A program made the translations under genes and the position numbers. A stretch of DNA of 64,000 nt from an uncultured Paracoccaceae bacterium (GTDB taxonomy: Bacteria > Pseudomonadota > Alphaproteobacteria > Rhodobacterales > Rhodobacteraceae): the NCBI GenBank assembly GCA_958439195.1, contig OY288164.1, positions 1 through 64,000 on the forward strand, written 5' to 3'. The notes under the pieces are model-generated. The model was not told where the DNA came from, did no database searches, and saw only the letters and a program-made list of their open reading frames with translations. Below are positions 50,931 to 59,561 of the stretch, in pieces (position 1 is the stretch's first letter; each line of letters begins with the position of its first letter).

Positions 50931-51589
50931 CAGCGCACCAATCTTTCGGCAAGGTCAGGCAGATCATCGAAATGGTCCAGCAAGGCATCGGGTTCAAGGC
51001 GCGCGATGTCGCGCCCTTCGGGACCAAAGGTCACAAGTGCCACCGGAACACCGGCGGCAAGGCCGGTCTTGCGATCTGTTTCCGTGTCACCCAGCAGCAT
51101 GGATCGGGCGACCCGCCCCCCTGCCCGTTCGACCGACGCAACATAGGGGGCCAGATCGGGCTTGCGGGTGGGCAGGGTATCGGCCCCCACCAGCGCATCG
51201 AACAGACCACGAATGCCAAGCCGGGTGACCAGCGTTTCGGCCAGACCTTCGGGCTTGTTCGTGCAGATCGCGGTGGCGAATCCATTGGCCCGCAGCGACT
51301 CGACCGCCTGCACGGCGCCGGGGTAAAGGCGGGTCTGCGTGTCGATCCCGTCGGCATAGGCGGCCAGAAGGCGCGGATATTGTGCGTCGATATCGGTGTC
51401 ACGCACCGCGCCAAGCCGCGAAAAACCCAAGCGCAGCATCGCCCTGCCGCCATGAAAGGCGGTCAGGCTGTCGGCTTCGGTCAACATGTCCCCGTGGCCC
51501 AAAGCGCGGAAGCAGGCATTCGCTGCCGCCAGCAGATCGGCAGATGTATCGGCAAGCGTGCCATCCAGATCGAAAACCACGGTGCGCAT
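50930..51589 (-). CDS. HAD-family phosphatase, phosphoglycolate-phosphatase-like
   Basis: A 219-residue HAD-superfamily hydrolase. Motif I is VVFDLDGTLADTSADLL near the N-terminus, motif II the Thr in AICTNKP, and motif IV MLLGDTETDRKTG. The alpha-helical cap resembles Gph-type phosphatases. The start at 51589 lacks a strong ribosome site, but the HAD motif begins 5 residues later and the upstream extension is unrelated. It is coupled to the aminotransferase gene by a TGATG overlap and divergent from glmU with 94 bp between starts. Confidence 0.85.
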   Translation of the reverse strand: MRTVVFDLDGTLADTSADLLAAANACFRALGHGDMLTEADSLTAFHGGRAMLRLGFSRLGAVRDTDIDAQYPRLLAAYADGIDTQTRLYPGAVQAVESLRANGFATAICTNKPEGLAETLVTRLGIRGLFDALVGADTLPTRKPDLAPYVASVERAGGRVARSMLLGDTETDRKTGLAAGVPVALVTFGPEGRDIARLEPDALLDHFDDLPDLAERLVR

Positions 51590-51683
51590 CTTGCAATACC
51601 CCGAAACCTGCTGTGATGCGGGCAAGGCTTGCGGCCCGCCCCATTGGGGGTAAAACGGGCGCAACGTAAAGGAAAGGGGCAGT

Positions 51684-53039
51684 ATGCCGGTTTCGCTTAT
51701 CATTCTGGCCGCGGGTCAGGGCACACGGATGAATTCCGACCTGCCAAAGGTGCTGCACAAGGTGGGGGCGGCACCCCTATTGCACCACGCAATGCAGGCG
51801 GGCCGCACGCTGGAGCCGGAGGTGACGGTGGTGGTCACAGGGCATGGGGCCGAAGCGGTGGCCAAATCCGCCCGGACCTATGACGAGGATGCACAAACCG
51901 TGGTGCAGGCCGAACAAAAGGGAACGGCCCATGCGGTTTTGCAGGCCGCGCCGCTGTTGCAGGGCGTGGCGGGGGATGCGCTGGTGCTGTACGGCGACAC
52001 GCCCTTTATCCGGCCCGAAACGCTGGCAGCGATGCTGGCGGCCCGCCGTCAGCATGCGGTGGTGGTGCTGGGCTTTCATGCCGCCGATCCGGGGCGCTAT
52101 GGCCGCCTGATTGCCAAGGGCGAGGTGTTGGAACGGATCGTCGAATGGAAAGACGCGACCGAGGCAGAGCGCGCCATCACCCTGTGCAATTCCGGCGTGG
52201 TCTGCGCAGACGCCGCCACCTTGATGCGGCTGTGCGCGGCGGTGGGCAATGACAACGCATCGGGCGAATACTACCTGCCCGACATCGTGGCCCTTGCGCG
52301 GGCCGAGGGGATGTCGGCCGGGGTGATCCTGTGTGATGAGGCGGAAACTCTGGGCGTGAATACCCGTGCGCAACTGGCCGAGGCCGAGGCCGCCTTTCAG
52401 GCGCGCGCGCGGGCCGAGGCGTTGGAAAACGGCGTGACCCTGACCGCGCCGGAGACGGTTTTCTTTGCGCTGGATACGGTGATCGGGCGCGATGCGGTGA
52501 TCGGGCCGAATGTGATCTTCGGCCCCGGCGTCACCATTGAAAGCGAGGCCGAGGTCAAGGGATTCTGCCACCTGGAGGGCTGCCATATCAGCCGCGGCGC
52601 GCAGGTCGGGCCGTTCGCCCGGCTGCGCCCCGGCGCGGAACTGGCCGAGGATGTGCATGTCGGCAACTTTGTCGAGATCAAGAACACGATCCTTGATGAA
52701 GGGGTGAAGGTCGGTCACCTGACCTATCTGGGTGATGCCCATGTGGGCGAGCATACAAATATCGGCGCGGGAACCGTTACCTGCAACTATGACGGCGTGA
52801 TGAAGCACCGCACGGTGATCGGCAAACGCGCCTTTATCGGGTCGGACACCATGCTGGTCGCCCCGGTGATGGTGGGCGATGGCGCGCTGACCGGATCGGG
52901 TTCGGTGATCACCGAGGACGTCCCGCCCGAGGCCGTGGCGATCGGCAGGGCAAGGCAGGTCAACAAACCGGGCCTTGCGACGAAATTGTTCGAAAAGTTA
53001 AAATCCATCAAGGCCGGACAGGCAAAAGGACAGTCATAA
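51684..53039 (+). CDS. glmU: Bifunctional UDP-GlcNAc pyrophosphorylase/GlcN-1-P acetyltransferase
   Basis: Makes UDP-GlcNAc for peptidoglycan and lipopolysaccharide, 451 aa. The N-terminal pyrophosphorylase domain has LAAGQGTRMNSDLPKVLH. The C-terminal left-handed beta-helix acetyltransferase domain (about 245-440) has hexapeptide repeats such as GAGTVTCNYDG. Its stop overlaps the glmS start (TAATG), linking the last two steps to glucosamine-6-phosphate synthesis. Confidence 0.97.
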   Translation: MPVSLIILAAGQGTRMNSDLPKVLHKVGAAPLLHHAMQAGRTLEPEVTVVVTGHGAEAVAKSARTYDEDAQTVVQAEQKGTAHAVLQAAPLLQGVAGDALVLYGDTPFIRPETLAAMLAARRQHAVVVLGFHAADPGRYGRLIAKGEVLERIVEWKDATEAERAITLCNSGVVCADAATLMRLCAAVGNDNASGEYYLPDIVALARAEGMSAGVILCDEAETLGVNTRAQLAEAEAAFQARARAEALENGVTLTAPETVFFALDTVIGRDAVIGPNVIFGPGVTIESEAEVKGFCHLEGCHISRGAQVGPFARLRPGAELAEDVHVGNFVEIKNTILDEGVKVGHLTYLGDAHVGEHTNIGAGTVTCNYDGVMKHRTVIGKRAFIGSDTMLVAPVMVGDGALTGSGSVITEDVPPEAVAIGRARQVNKPGLATKLFEKLKSIKAGQAKGQS

Positions 53040-54862
53040 TGTGCGGAATTGTAGGGGTCTTGGGAAACCACGAAGCAGCGCCCTTGTTGGTCGAGGCGTT
53101 GAAACGGTTGGAATATCGCGGCTATGACAGTGCCGGGATCGCCACGGTGAATGGCGGCAAGCTGGACCGTCGCCGCGCGGTGGGAAAGTTGGTGAACCTG
53201 TCGGATCTTCTGGTGCATGAACCGCTCGCCGGGAAGGCGGGTATCGGACATACCCGCTGGGCCACACATGGCGCGGCAACGGTTACCAATGCCCATCCGC
53301 ACCGTGCGGGGCCGGTGGCGGTGGTGCATAACGGGATCATCGAGAATTTCCGCGAGCTGCGCGAGGAGCTGGCAGCAAGCGGTTATGTGCAAGAATCCCA
53401 AACCGATACCGAAACCATTGCCCTGCTGGCACAGATGCACATGGCGCGCGGGATGACACCCGTTGAGTCGGCACGCGAGACGTTGAAACGGTTGCATGGT
53501 GCCTTTGCGCTGTGCTTCCTTTTCGATGGTGAAGATGACCTGATGATTGCCGCCCGCAAGGGCAGCCCGCTGGCCATTGGCCATGGCACGAACGAGATGT
53601 TCGTCGGGTCGGATGCCATCGCGCTGGCCCCGATGACGGACCGGATCACCTACCTTGAAGAAGGCGACTGGGCGGTGATTACACGCGCCGGGGCCGAGAT
53701 TTTCGATGCCGCAGATCGCCGGGCGAACCGCGCCGAAACGCGTATCCAGATCGACAGCGCGCGGGTGGAAAAGGCGGGTTACAAGCATTTCATGGCGAAA
53801 GAGATCGCCGAGCAACCCGTGGTCATTGCAGATGCGCTGAAGCATTACACCGGCGGCGGCGTGAACCCGGTCCTGCAACTGCCGGAAGGGGTTGATTTTT
53901 CCGGCGTGGACCGGGTGGTGATGGTGGCCTGCGGGACGGCCTCCTATGCCTGTCACGTGGCGAAATACTGGTTTGAGCAGATCGCTGGTCTGCCGGCCGA
54001 AATCGACGTGGCGTCCGAATTCCGCTATCGTGAGCCGCCCTTGTCGGACAAGAGCTGGGCCATCTTTGTCAGCCAGTCGGGCGAGACGGCGGACACGCTT
54101 GCCGCGCTGCGCTATGCCAAGGACAAGGTCGCAAAGGTGGTGTCGGTGGTGAATGTGCCGACATCTTCGATCGCGCGGGAAAGTGACCTGTCGCTGCCCA
54201 TTCTGGCGGGGGTAGAGATCGGGGTGGCATCGACCAAGGCCTTCACCTGCCAATTGACGGTGCTGGCGCTGTTGGCGATCAAGGCCGGGCTTGACCGGGG
54301 GCGGCTGGATGCGGCAGCGGCGGCCGCGCTTATGGCGGGTCTGCGCAATCTGCCGGGGTTGATGAACCATGCGCTGGCCCTGTCGGCCCCGATTGCCGAG
54401 ATAGCAGAGGAGCTGGCCGAGGCGCAGGATGTGCTGTTCCTGGGGCGTGGGGCGATGTATCCGCTGGCACTGGAAGGGGCGCTGAAACTTAAGGAAATCA
54501 GCTATATACACGCCGAAGGTTACGCATCGGGTGAATTGAAGCATGGCCCCATCGCGCTGATTGATGCCCGTGTTCCGGTGATCGTTCTGGCCCCGCGGGA
54601 CGGGCTGTTCGACAAGACCGTGTCGAACATGCAGGAGGTGATGGCGCGGCATGGCAAGGTGCTGCTGATTTCCGATGCTGCGGGGGTGACGGAGGCCGGG
54701 GCTGGCACCTGGCGAACGCTGACCCTGCCTGAGGTGGAACCTGCGCTGGCACCGATCCTTTATGCCATTCCGGCGCAGTTGCTCGCTTATCATACGGCCA
54801 TCGCAAAGGGCACCGATGTGGACCAACCGCGCAATCTGGCGAAATCGGTGACGGTGGAATGA
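53039..54862 (+). CDS. glmS: Glucosamine--fructose-6-phosphate aminotransferase
   Basis: Makes glucosamine 6-phosphate from fructose 6-phosphate and glutamine, 607 aa. The N-terminal Cys of MCGIVGVLG (Cys2) is the glutaminase nucleophile. Two SIS isomerase domains follow, with SQSGETADT and the C-terminal KSVTVE. Length fits the family (about 608). It overlaps glmU at the 5' end and the DNA glycosylase gene at the 3' end (ATGA). No glmS ribozyme-like leader can exist given the overlap with glmU. Confidence 0.97.
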   Translation: MCGIVGVLGNHEAAPLLVEALKRLEYRGYDSAGIATVNGGKLDRRRAVGKLVNLSDLLVHEPLAGKAGIGHTRWATHGAATVTNAHPHRAGPVAVVHNGIIENFRELREELAASGYVQESQTDTETIALLAQMHMARGMTPVESARETLKRLHGAFALCFLFDGEDDLMIAARKGSPLAIGHGTNEMFVGSDAIALAPMTDRITYLEEGDWAVITRAGAEIFDAADRRANRAETRIQIDSARVEKAGYKHFMAKEIAEQPVVIADALKHYTGGGVNPVLQLPEGVDFSGVDRVVMVACGTASYACHVAKYWFEQIAGLPAEIDVASEFRYREPPLSDKSWAIFVSQSGETADTLAALRYAKDKVAKVVSVVNVPTSSIARESDLSLPILAGVEIGVASTKAFTCQLTVLALLAIKAGLDRGRLDAAAAAALMAGLRNLPGLMNHALALSAPIAEIAEELAEAQDVLFLGRGAMYPLALEGALKLKEISYIHAEGYASGELKHGPIALIDARVPVIVLAPRDGLFDKTVSNMQEVMARHGKVLLISDAAGVTEAGAGTWRTLTLPEVEPALAPILYAIPAQLLAYHTAIAKGTDVDQPRNLAKSVTVE

Positions 54863-55548
54863 ACGAGGCGGCACTGTCGCCAGTGGAGGCATTGGCGCAA
54901 TTGGCGGCTTTGGCCGACCCGGCCAAGGCTGCCGAGATGGCGGCCTATCACAAGATTTCCCGGCAATATCTTGGGGTTACGGTCTCGCAGGTGGAAGAAC
55001 TGGTTGCCGAATGGCGGGCGGCGTTGACGATTGACGGGCGGGTGGCGCTGGCGGCTGGGCTTTGGGACAATGGGGTGCATGAGGCGATGGTGGCGGCGGC
55101 AAAGCTGCTGACACAGGCACGCATCCGGCCCGATGGGGCGGTGTGGGATCTGATCAGCGGCTGGGTGCCGGGCTTCGAGGGATGGGCTGTGGCGGATCAC
55201 GCCACCAGTGCCGCGCAAAAGCGGCTGGTGGCCGATCCGGCGCGGATCGAGACGGTGGCCAGTTGGACCAGCAGCCCCAACATGTGGACGCGGCGGGCGG
55301 CATTGGTGATCACCCTGCCCTTTGCCAAGATGAATTTCCCGAAAGAACAAGAGCTTGCCATCCGAGAACGGGCCTTGGGATGGGCGGCGGACTATGTGGC
55401 GGACCGGGATTGGTTCATCCAGAAGGCGGTGGCCTGGTGGGTGCGCGACCTGTCCAAGCATGATGCGGTGCGGGCGCGGATGTTTCTGGATGGCCCCGGT
55501 GCGGGGTTAAAAGCCTTTGCCCGGAAGGAAGCGGCGCGATACCTGTAG
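54859..55548 (+). CDS. DNA alkylation repair enzyme, AlkD-like
   Basis: A 229-residue HEAT-like-repeat DNA glycosylase. Residues matching the AlkD active site are visible: Asp in WAVADH, Arg in MWTRRAALV and Trp in DWFIQKAVAWW. It removes alkylated bases such as 7-methylguanine or 3-methyladenine. The start overlaps the glmS stop (ATGA), so a repair gene is translationally coupled to amino-sugar synthesis. Confidence 0.88.
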   Translation: MNEAALSPVEALAQLAALADPAKAAEMAAYHKISRQYLGVTVSQVEELVAEWRAALTIDGRVALAAGLWDNGVHEAMVAAAKLLTQARIRPDGAVWDLISGWVPGFEGWAVADHATSAAQKRLVADPARIETVASWTSSPNMWTRRAALVITLPFAKMNFPKEQELAIRERALGWAADYVADRDWFIQKAVAWWVRDLSKHDAVRARMFLDGPGAGLKAFARKEAARYL

Positions 55549-55570
55549 TTTTGGTCTGTCTGGTTGGCCG

Positions 55571-55620
55571 CCGGGGGCTTTGCCCCCGGACCCCCAGGGT
55601 ATTTTCGCCAAGATGAAAAG
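55571..55620 (+). repeat. Rhodobacteraceae-type intergenic repeat, copy 1
   Basis: A perfect hairpin CCGGGGGC/GCCCCCGG with a 3-nt loop is followed by ACCCCCAGGGTATTTTCGCC and AAGATGAAAAG. The second part recurs, inverted, at 62107-62138. Elements with this hairpin plus GCCAAGATGAA pattern are widespread between genes in Rhodobacteraceae, in my recollection. Here it lies 22 bp after the AlkD-like gene and may also act as its terminator. Confidence 0.7.
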
Positions 55621-55646
55621 CGATTCCCTTGGACGGGACGCGTTAA

Positions 55647-55665
55647 CCTTAACCCGGTGTTAAGG
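55647..55665. repeat. Inverted repeat CCTTAAC-N5-GTTAAGG upstream of moaA
   Basis: Perfect 7-bp arms with spacer CCGGT, about 180 bp before the moaA start in a gap of 298 bp with no convincing gene. It could be a regulator site. Confidence 0.45.
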
Positions 55666-55846
55666 GTGCGGGTGGTCATGCGTGTTTGGCGAGCGATGCC
55701 AAGGCCTTGCAGTCAATATCCCACGAAAACGCCCCATCCGCCCGACGCGGAACAGAGGATCCCCGCGACGAAGGTCTGACGCGGGCGTTGGAGAAAGCGG
55801 CGCTTCGTGACTTGCTAGGGTGGGGGATAGTTCTTAACCTTGTGTC

Positions 55847-56860
55847 ATGATTGCGCGCCCTGCCCCGCTGATTGACCCTTTTGCCCGACCGATTTCCTAT
55901 CTTCGGGTGTCGGTGACGGACCGTTGTGATTTCCGCTGCGTCTATTGCATGGCGGAGAATATGACATTCCTGCCCAAGGCGGACCTTCTGTCGCTGGAAG
56001 AATTGGACCGTCTTTGTTCGGCCTTTGTTGGGCTGGGGGTGGAAAAGCTGCGGATCACCGGGGGCGAGCCGTTGGTGCGCAAGGGGATCATGACGTTTTT
56101 CCGGGCCATGTCGCGGCATCTGGAGAGCGGGGCGCTGCGGGAATTGACGCTGACGACGAATGGATCGCAGTTGCACAAGCATGCCGCCGAATTGGCGGAT
56201 TGCGGGGTGCGGCGGATCAATGTGTCGCTGGATACGCTGGATGACACGAAATTCGCGCAGATCACCCGCTGGGGCCGTCTGGCGCAGGTTCTGGATGGGA
56301 TCGCGGCCGCGAAAGAGGCCGGGCTGCGGGTGAAAATCAACACCGTGGCCTTGAAGGGGTTCAACGAAGACGAGCTTTTTCAACTGGTTGAATGGTGTGC
56401 CGCGGAAGGCCATGACCTGACTTTCATTGAGGTCATGCCGATGGGCGATCTGGGCAATGAGGACCGTCTGGATCAGTATTGGTCGTTGAAAGACCTTCGG
56501 GCGCGGCTGGCGGAGCGGTTTGTGCTGACCGATCTGGCCGAGCGGACGGGCGGACCTGCGCGCTATGTCCGGCTGGGCGAGACGGGGCAGAGGGTGGGGT
56601 TCATCACGCCCCTGACGCATAATTTCTGCGAAAGCTGCAACCGCGTGCGGCTGACCTGCACGGGAGAGTTGTTCATGTGCCTGGGGCAAGAGGATATGGC
56701 CGATCTGCGCGGGCCGCTGCGGGCAAGTGCGGATGATGCGGTGGTGGAAACGGCGATCCGCGCGGCGATTGCGAAGAAGCCGAAGGGCCATGATTTCGAC
56801 TATTCCCGACAGGCGGTGCAGGGAAAGATGTCGCGGCACATGAGCCATACGGGCGGGTGA
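55847..56860 (+). CDS. moaA: GTP 3',8-cyclase MoaA
   Basis: Radical-SAM enzyme of 337 aa that starts molybdenum cofactor synthesis from GTP. The SAM cluster motif is CDFRCVYC near residue 25. The second cluster uses CESCNRVRLTCTGELFMC. The C-terminus ends in the Gly-Gly pair needed for activity. It stands without other moa genes in the window. Confidence 0.96.
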   Translation: MIARPAPLIDPFARPISYLRVSVTDRCDFRCVYCMAENMTFLPKADLLSLEELDRLCSAFVGLGVEKLRITGGEPLVRKGIMTFFRAMSRHLESGALRELTLTTNGSQLHKHAAELADCGVRRINVSLDTLDDTKFAQITRWGRLAQVLDGIAAAKEAGLRVKINTVALKGFNEDELFQLVEWCAAEGHDLTFIEVMPMGDLGNEDRLDQYWSLKDLRARLAERFVLTDLAERTGGPARYVRLGETGQRVGFITPLTHNFCESCNRVRLTCTGELFMCLGQEDMADLRGPLRASADDAVVETAIRAAIAKKPKGHDFDYSRQAVQGKMSRHMSHTGG

Positions 56861-56942
56861 GATGGCGGGGTTCGGCGCGGATCGCCTTTCCCTAACCTGC
56901 TGAGAACGCAGCGTTTACCTTTGATGGCGTGGCAAATGGGGC

Positions 56943-56998
56943 GTGCAGCGGCCGGTGCAGCATGGCGGTGCAGATGGCTGTGCATACGCGCGGTGCAG
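56943..56998 (+). repeat. Five GTGCAG/GTGCAT sites at 12-13 bp spacing before cioA
   Basis: GTGCAG at 56943, 56955, 56968 and 56993 and GTGCAT at 56980 are spaced 12, 13, 12 and 13 bp. Flanking bases are partly conserved (GGTGCAGATGG type), so this is a degenerate tandem repeat. It lies 117-172 bp upstream of cioA in a non-coding gap and may be a cooperative regulator-binding array. Confidence 0.7.
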
Positions 56999-57114
56999 AT
57001 TTTCTTTGTTAACCATGATCTCATCTGACAGGCTGTCGCATGGGGCAGCCGGTCGCAGACCCCTCGTAACCGGGGGGGCAGCCCCTACATCACCGTCAGT
57101 CAGATAGGTGAGTC

Positions 57115-58497
57115 ATGGATACCCTTTTACTTTCGCGCATTCAGTTTGCGGCCAACATCTCGTTCCACATCCTGTTCCCGACGATCACCATTGCGTTGGG
57201 CTGGGTGCTTCTGTTCTTCAAGATGCGGTTTGCCCGCACGCGCGAGCGGAAGTGGATGGATCTTTACATGTTCTGGGTGAAGGTCTTTGCGCTGTCCTTT
57301 GCGCTGGGGGTGGTGTCGGGGATCACCATGTCGTTCCAGTTCGGCACCAACTGGCCGGGGTTCATGGAAACCGTGGGCAATATCGCCGGGCCGCTGCTGG
57401 CCTATGAGGTGTTGACGGCGTTCTTCCTTGAGGCGGTGTTTCTGGGGATCATGCTGTTCGGGGCCAGCCGGGTGCCGGGGTGGTTGCATACGATGGCCAC
57501 CTTCCTTGTGGCGTTCGGCACGACGATGAGCGCCTTCTGGATTCTGGTTCTGAACAGCTGGATGCACACGCCTGCTGGGTATGAGCTGGTGGACGGCGTG
57601 GTGGTTGCAACCGATTGGTGGGCGATCATCTTCAACCCGTCTTTGCCCTATCGCCTGGCCCATATGCTGTTGGCCAGCGGGTTGACGGTGGCCTTCCTGA
57701 TTGCGGGTCTGTCGGCCTATCGCTGGCTGCGCGGGGATCGTGCGCCTGCGGTGGCCACGGGGCTGCGGGTGGGGGTGATGCTGGGGGCGGTGCTGATCCC
57801 CATTCAGATCCTGGCGGGCGACATGCACGGGTTGAACACGTTGGAGCATCAGCCGCAGAAGGTGGCGGCGATGGAAGGCAACTGGGAGACGCAGGGCAAT
57901 GTGCCGCTGCTTCTGTTTGCCCTGCCCGATGAGGCGGCGCGCGAGAACCGGTTCGAGATCGGCATTCCGTCGCTGGCATCCATCATCCTGAAGCATGATC
58001 CTGCAGGCGTGGTGCCGGGGTTGAACGATTTCGTAGCCGAGGATGGCACGGCGATGCATCCGCCGGTGGCGCCTGTCTTCTGGTCGTTCCGGGTGATGGT
58101 GGGGATCGGCATGGCGATGCTGGTGGTGGCTTGGGCCGGGGTGTTCCTGATGTGGCGACGCGGGGCGGATGCCTTGCCGCGGCCCTATCTCTGGGGCCTG
58201 ACGGGGATGAGTTTCGCCGGGTGGGGCGCGACGCTGGCCGGGTGGTATACGACCGAGATCGGGCGTCAGCCGTGGCTGGTGCAGGGGGTGCTGACGGTGG
58301 AGCAGGCGGTGGGTGACATCGCGGCCGGCATGGTTCTGTCCACGCTGATTGCCTATCTCGCGGTTTATGCGGTGCTGATGGCGGCCTATATCGGTGTGAT
58401 CTTTCACCTCGCGCGGCGTGGCGGGGTTCTTTACGAGCCGGTCGCCAGCCCCGGCATGCAGCCGGTGACGAGTGCCGGCATCCATCCGGCGGAGTGA
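57115..58497 (+). CDS. cioA: Cytochrome bd-type (CIO) quinol oxidase subunit I
   Basis: Catalytic subunit of a bd-family quinol oxidase, 460 aa with about nine membrane helices. His18, in NISFHILFP, matches the haem ligand His19 of E. coli CydA. A second His is in PYRLAHMLLASG. The quinol loop is short, as in the cyanide-insensitive (CIO) subfamily; E. coli CydA has 522 aa. Such oxidases give high-affinity respiration without proton pumping. AGGTGAG precedes the ATG. It is followed by cioB at 6 bp. Confidence 0.95.
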   Translation: MDTLLLSRIQFAANISFHILFPTITIALGWVLLFFKMRFARTRERKWMDLYMFWVKVFALSFALGVVSGITMSFQFGTNWPGFMETVGNIAGPLLAYEVLTAFFLEAVFLGIMLFGASRVPGWLHTMATFLVAFGTTMSAFWILVLNSWMHTPAGYELVDGVVVATDWWAIIFNPSLPYRLAHMLLASGLTVAFLIAGLSAYRWLRGDRAPAVATGLRVGVMLGAVLIPIQILAGDMHGLNTLEHQPQKVAAMEGNWETQGNVPLLLFALPDEAARENRFEIGIPSLASIILKHDPAGVVPGLNDFVAEDGTAMHPPVAPVFWSFRVMVGIGMAMLVVAWAGVFLMWRRGADALPRPYLWGLTGMSFAGWGATLAGWYTTEIGRQPWLVQGVLTVEQAVGDIAAGMVLSTLIAYLAVYAVLMAAYIGVIFHLARRGGVLYEPVASPGMQPVTSAGIHPAE

Positions 58498-58503
58498 GGG
58501 GCG

Positions 58504-59502
58504 ATGTTTGATCCTGTTGCGCTTCCCTTCATCTTTGCCACGCTGATGGGCGTGTCCATCCTGCTGTATGTGGTGCTGGATGGGTTCGATCTGGGGGTTG
58601 GCCTGCTGTTTCCCTTTGCCGAGGAGGATGAGAGGGACCGCATGATCGCATCCATCGGTCCGTTCTGGGATGCAAACGAGACATGGCTGGTGTTGGCCAT
58701 CGGGCTTTTGCTGGTGGCGTTTCCGGTGGCGCATGGCGATATCCTGACGGCGCTTTACCTGCCCGTGGCGGTGATGCTGATCGGGTTGATCCTGCGCGGC
58801 GTGGCCTTCGAGTTCCGCGCCAAGGCGCCGCTGGGGCATAAACGGCCTTGGGATGTGGCCTTTTGGGCAGGGTCGTTGATGACGGCGCTGTCGCAGGGGT
58901 TCATGCTGGGCATGTATGTGATGGGGCTGGAATGGACATGGCCCAAGGTGGGCTTTGCCCTGCTGACGGCCGGGGCGCTGGCGGTGGCCTATTCGTTTAT
59001 CGGGGCGGGTTGGGTGATCCTGAAAACCGACGGGGCGTTACAGCGCAAGGCGGTGGGTTGGGCCAAGGGCGGCATCTGGGGCATCGTGTTGGGGATGGGC
59101 GCGGTATCGGCGGCCACGCCGCTGGTATCGCAGCGCATCTTTGACAAATGGTTCAGCTTTCCCGAAGTGGCACTGCTGGCCCCCCTTCCGCTGGTGTCAG
59201 GTGGGCTGGTTGTGGCGCTGTGGTATGCGCTGCGCCGATTGCCTGCGGATGGCGACCGCTTTGCCTGGTTTCCCTTTGTCGGCGCGACGGCGCTGATGGT
59301 GCTGGGGTTTTGCGGGATGGCCTACAGCTTTTACCCCTATATCGTGCCCGAAAAGCTGACGATCTGGGAGGCGGCCTCGTCGACCGAGGCGCTGTCGATC
59401 ATCCTGGTTGGCACGCTGTTCGTGCTGCCGGTGATCATGGGATATACGGTGCTGGCCTATTTCATCTTCCGGGGGAAGGCCACGAAACTGAGCTATGACT
59501 AG
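58504..59502 (+). CDS. cioB: Cytochrome bd-type (CIO) quinol oxidase subunit II
   Basis: Membrane subunit II, 332 aa, with the family opening LYVVLDGFDLGVGLLFPF and about eight helices. It stabilises the haem-bearing subunit. No small CydX-like or DUF2474 gene follows before the terminator. Confidence 0.95.
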   Translation: MFDPVALPFIFATLMGVSILLYVVLDGFDLGVGLLFPFAEEDERDRMIASIGPFWDANETWLVLAIGLLLVAFPVAHGDILTALYLPVAVMLIGLILRGVAFEFRAKAPLGHKRPWDVAFWAGSLMTALSQGFMLGMYVMGLEWTWPKVGFALLTAGALAVAYSFIGAGWVILKTDGALQRKAVGWAKGGIWGIVLGMGAVSAATPLVSQRIFDKWFSFPEVALLAPLPLVSGGLVVALWYALRRLPADGDRFAWFPFVGATALMVLGFCGMAYSFYPYIVPEKLTIWEAASSTEALSIILVGTLFVLPVIMGYTVLAYFIFRGKATKLSYD

Positions 59503-59524
59503 TGTGCGATGTGATTGCGGCATC

Positions 59525-59559
59525 AAAGGGGGCGGCACAGGATCGGTGCCGCCCCTTTT
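59525..59559. terminator. Terminator between cioB and amidohydrolase gene
   Basis: GGGGCGGCAC/GTGCCGCCCC, a perfect 10-bp stem with a 7-nt loop, is followed by TTTT on the plus strand and preceded by AAA. It lies 26 bp after the cioB stop and 2 bp from the minus-strand stop, so it may serve both. Confidence 0.85.
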
Positions 59560-59561
59560 CA

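Noticed and set aside
52787..54892. 701-codon open frame on the minus strand
   Set aside because: It is antisense to glmS and the end of glmU; the composition (Arg/His/Gln-rich) marks it as a shadow.
55564..55779. 71-codon plus-strand frame between the AlkD-like gene and moaA
   Set aside because: It reads through the intergenic repeat hairpin, lacks a ribosome site and has no domain-like composition.
55676..55845. Possible short minus-strand gene ending ASLAKHA before moaA
   Set aside because: The tail looked protein-like, but no start codon with a ribosome site exists in the gap and the frame only stays open by running into moaA antisense.
56861..57114. FNR box before cioA (TTGAT followed by a second half)
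   Set aside because: TTGATGGCGTGGCAA has only one good half-site; the second half does not match ATCAA.
57127..58839. 570-codon open frame on the minus strand
   Set aside because: It is antisense to cioA and the start of cioB, which have recognised haem ligands and ribosome sites.
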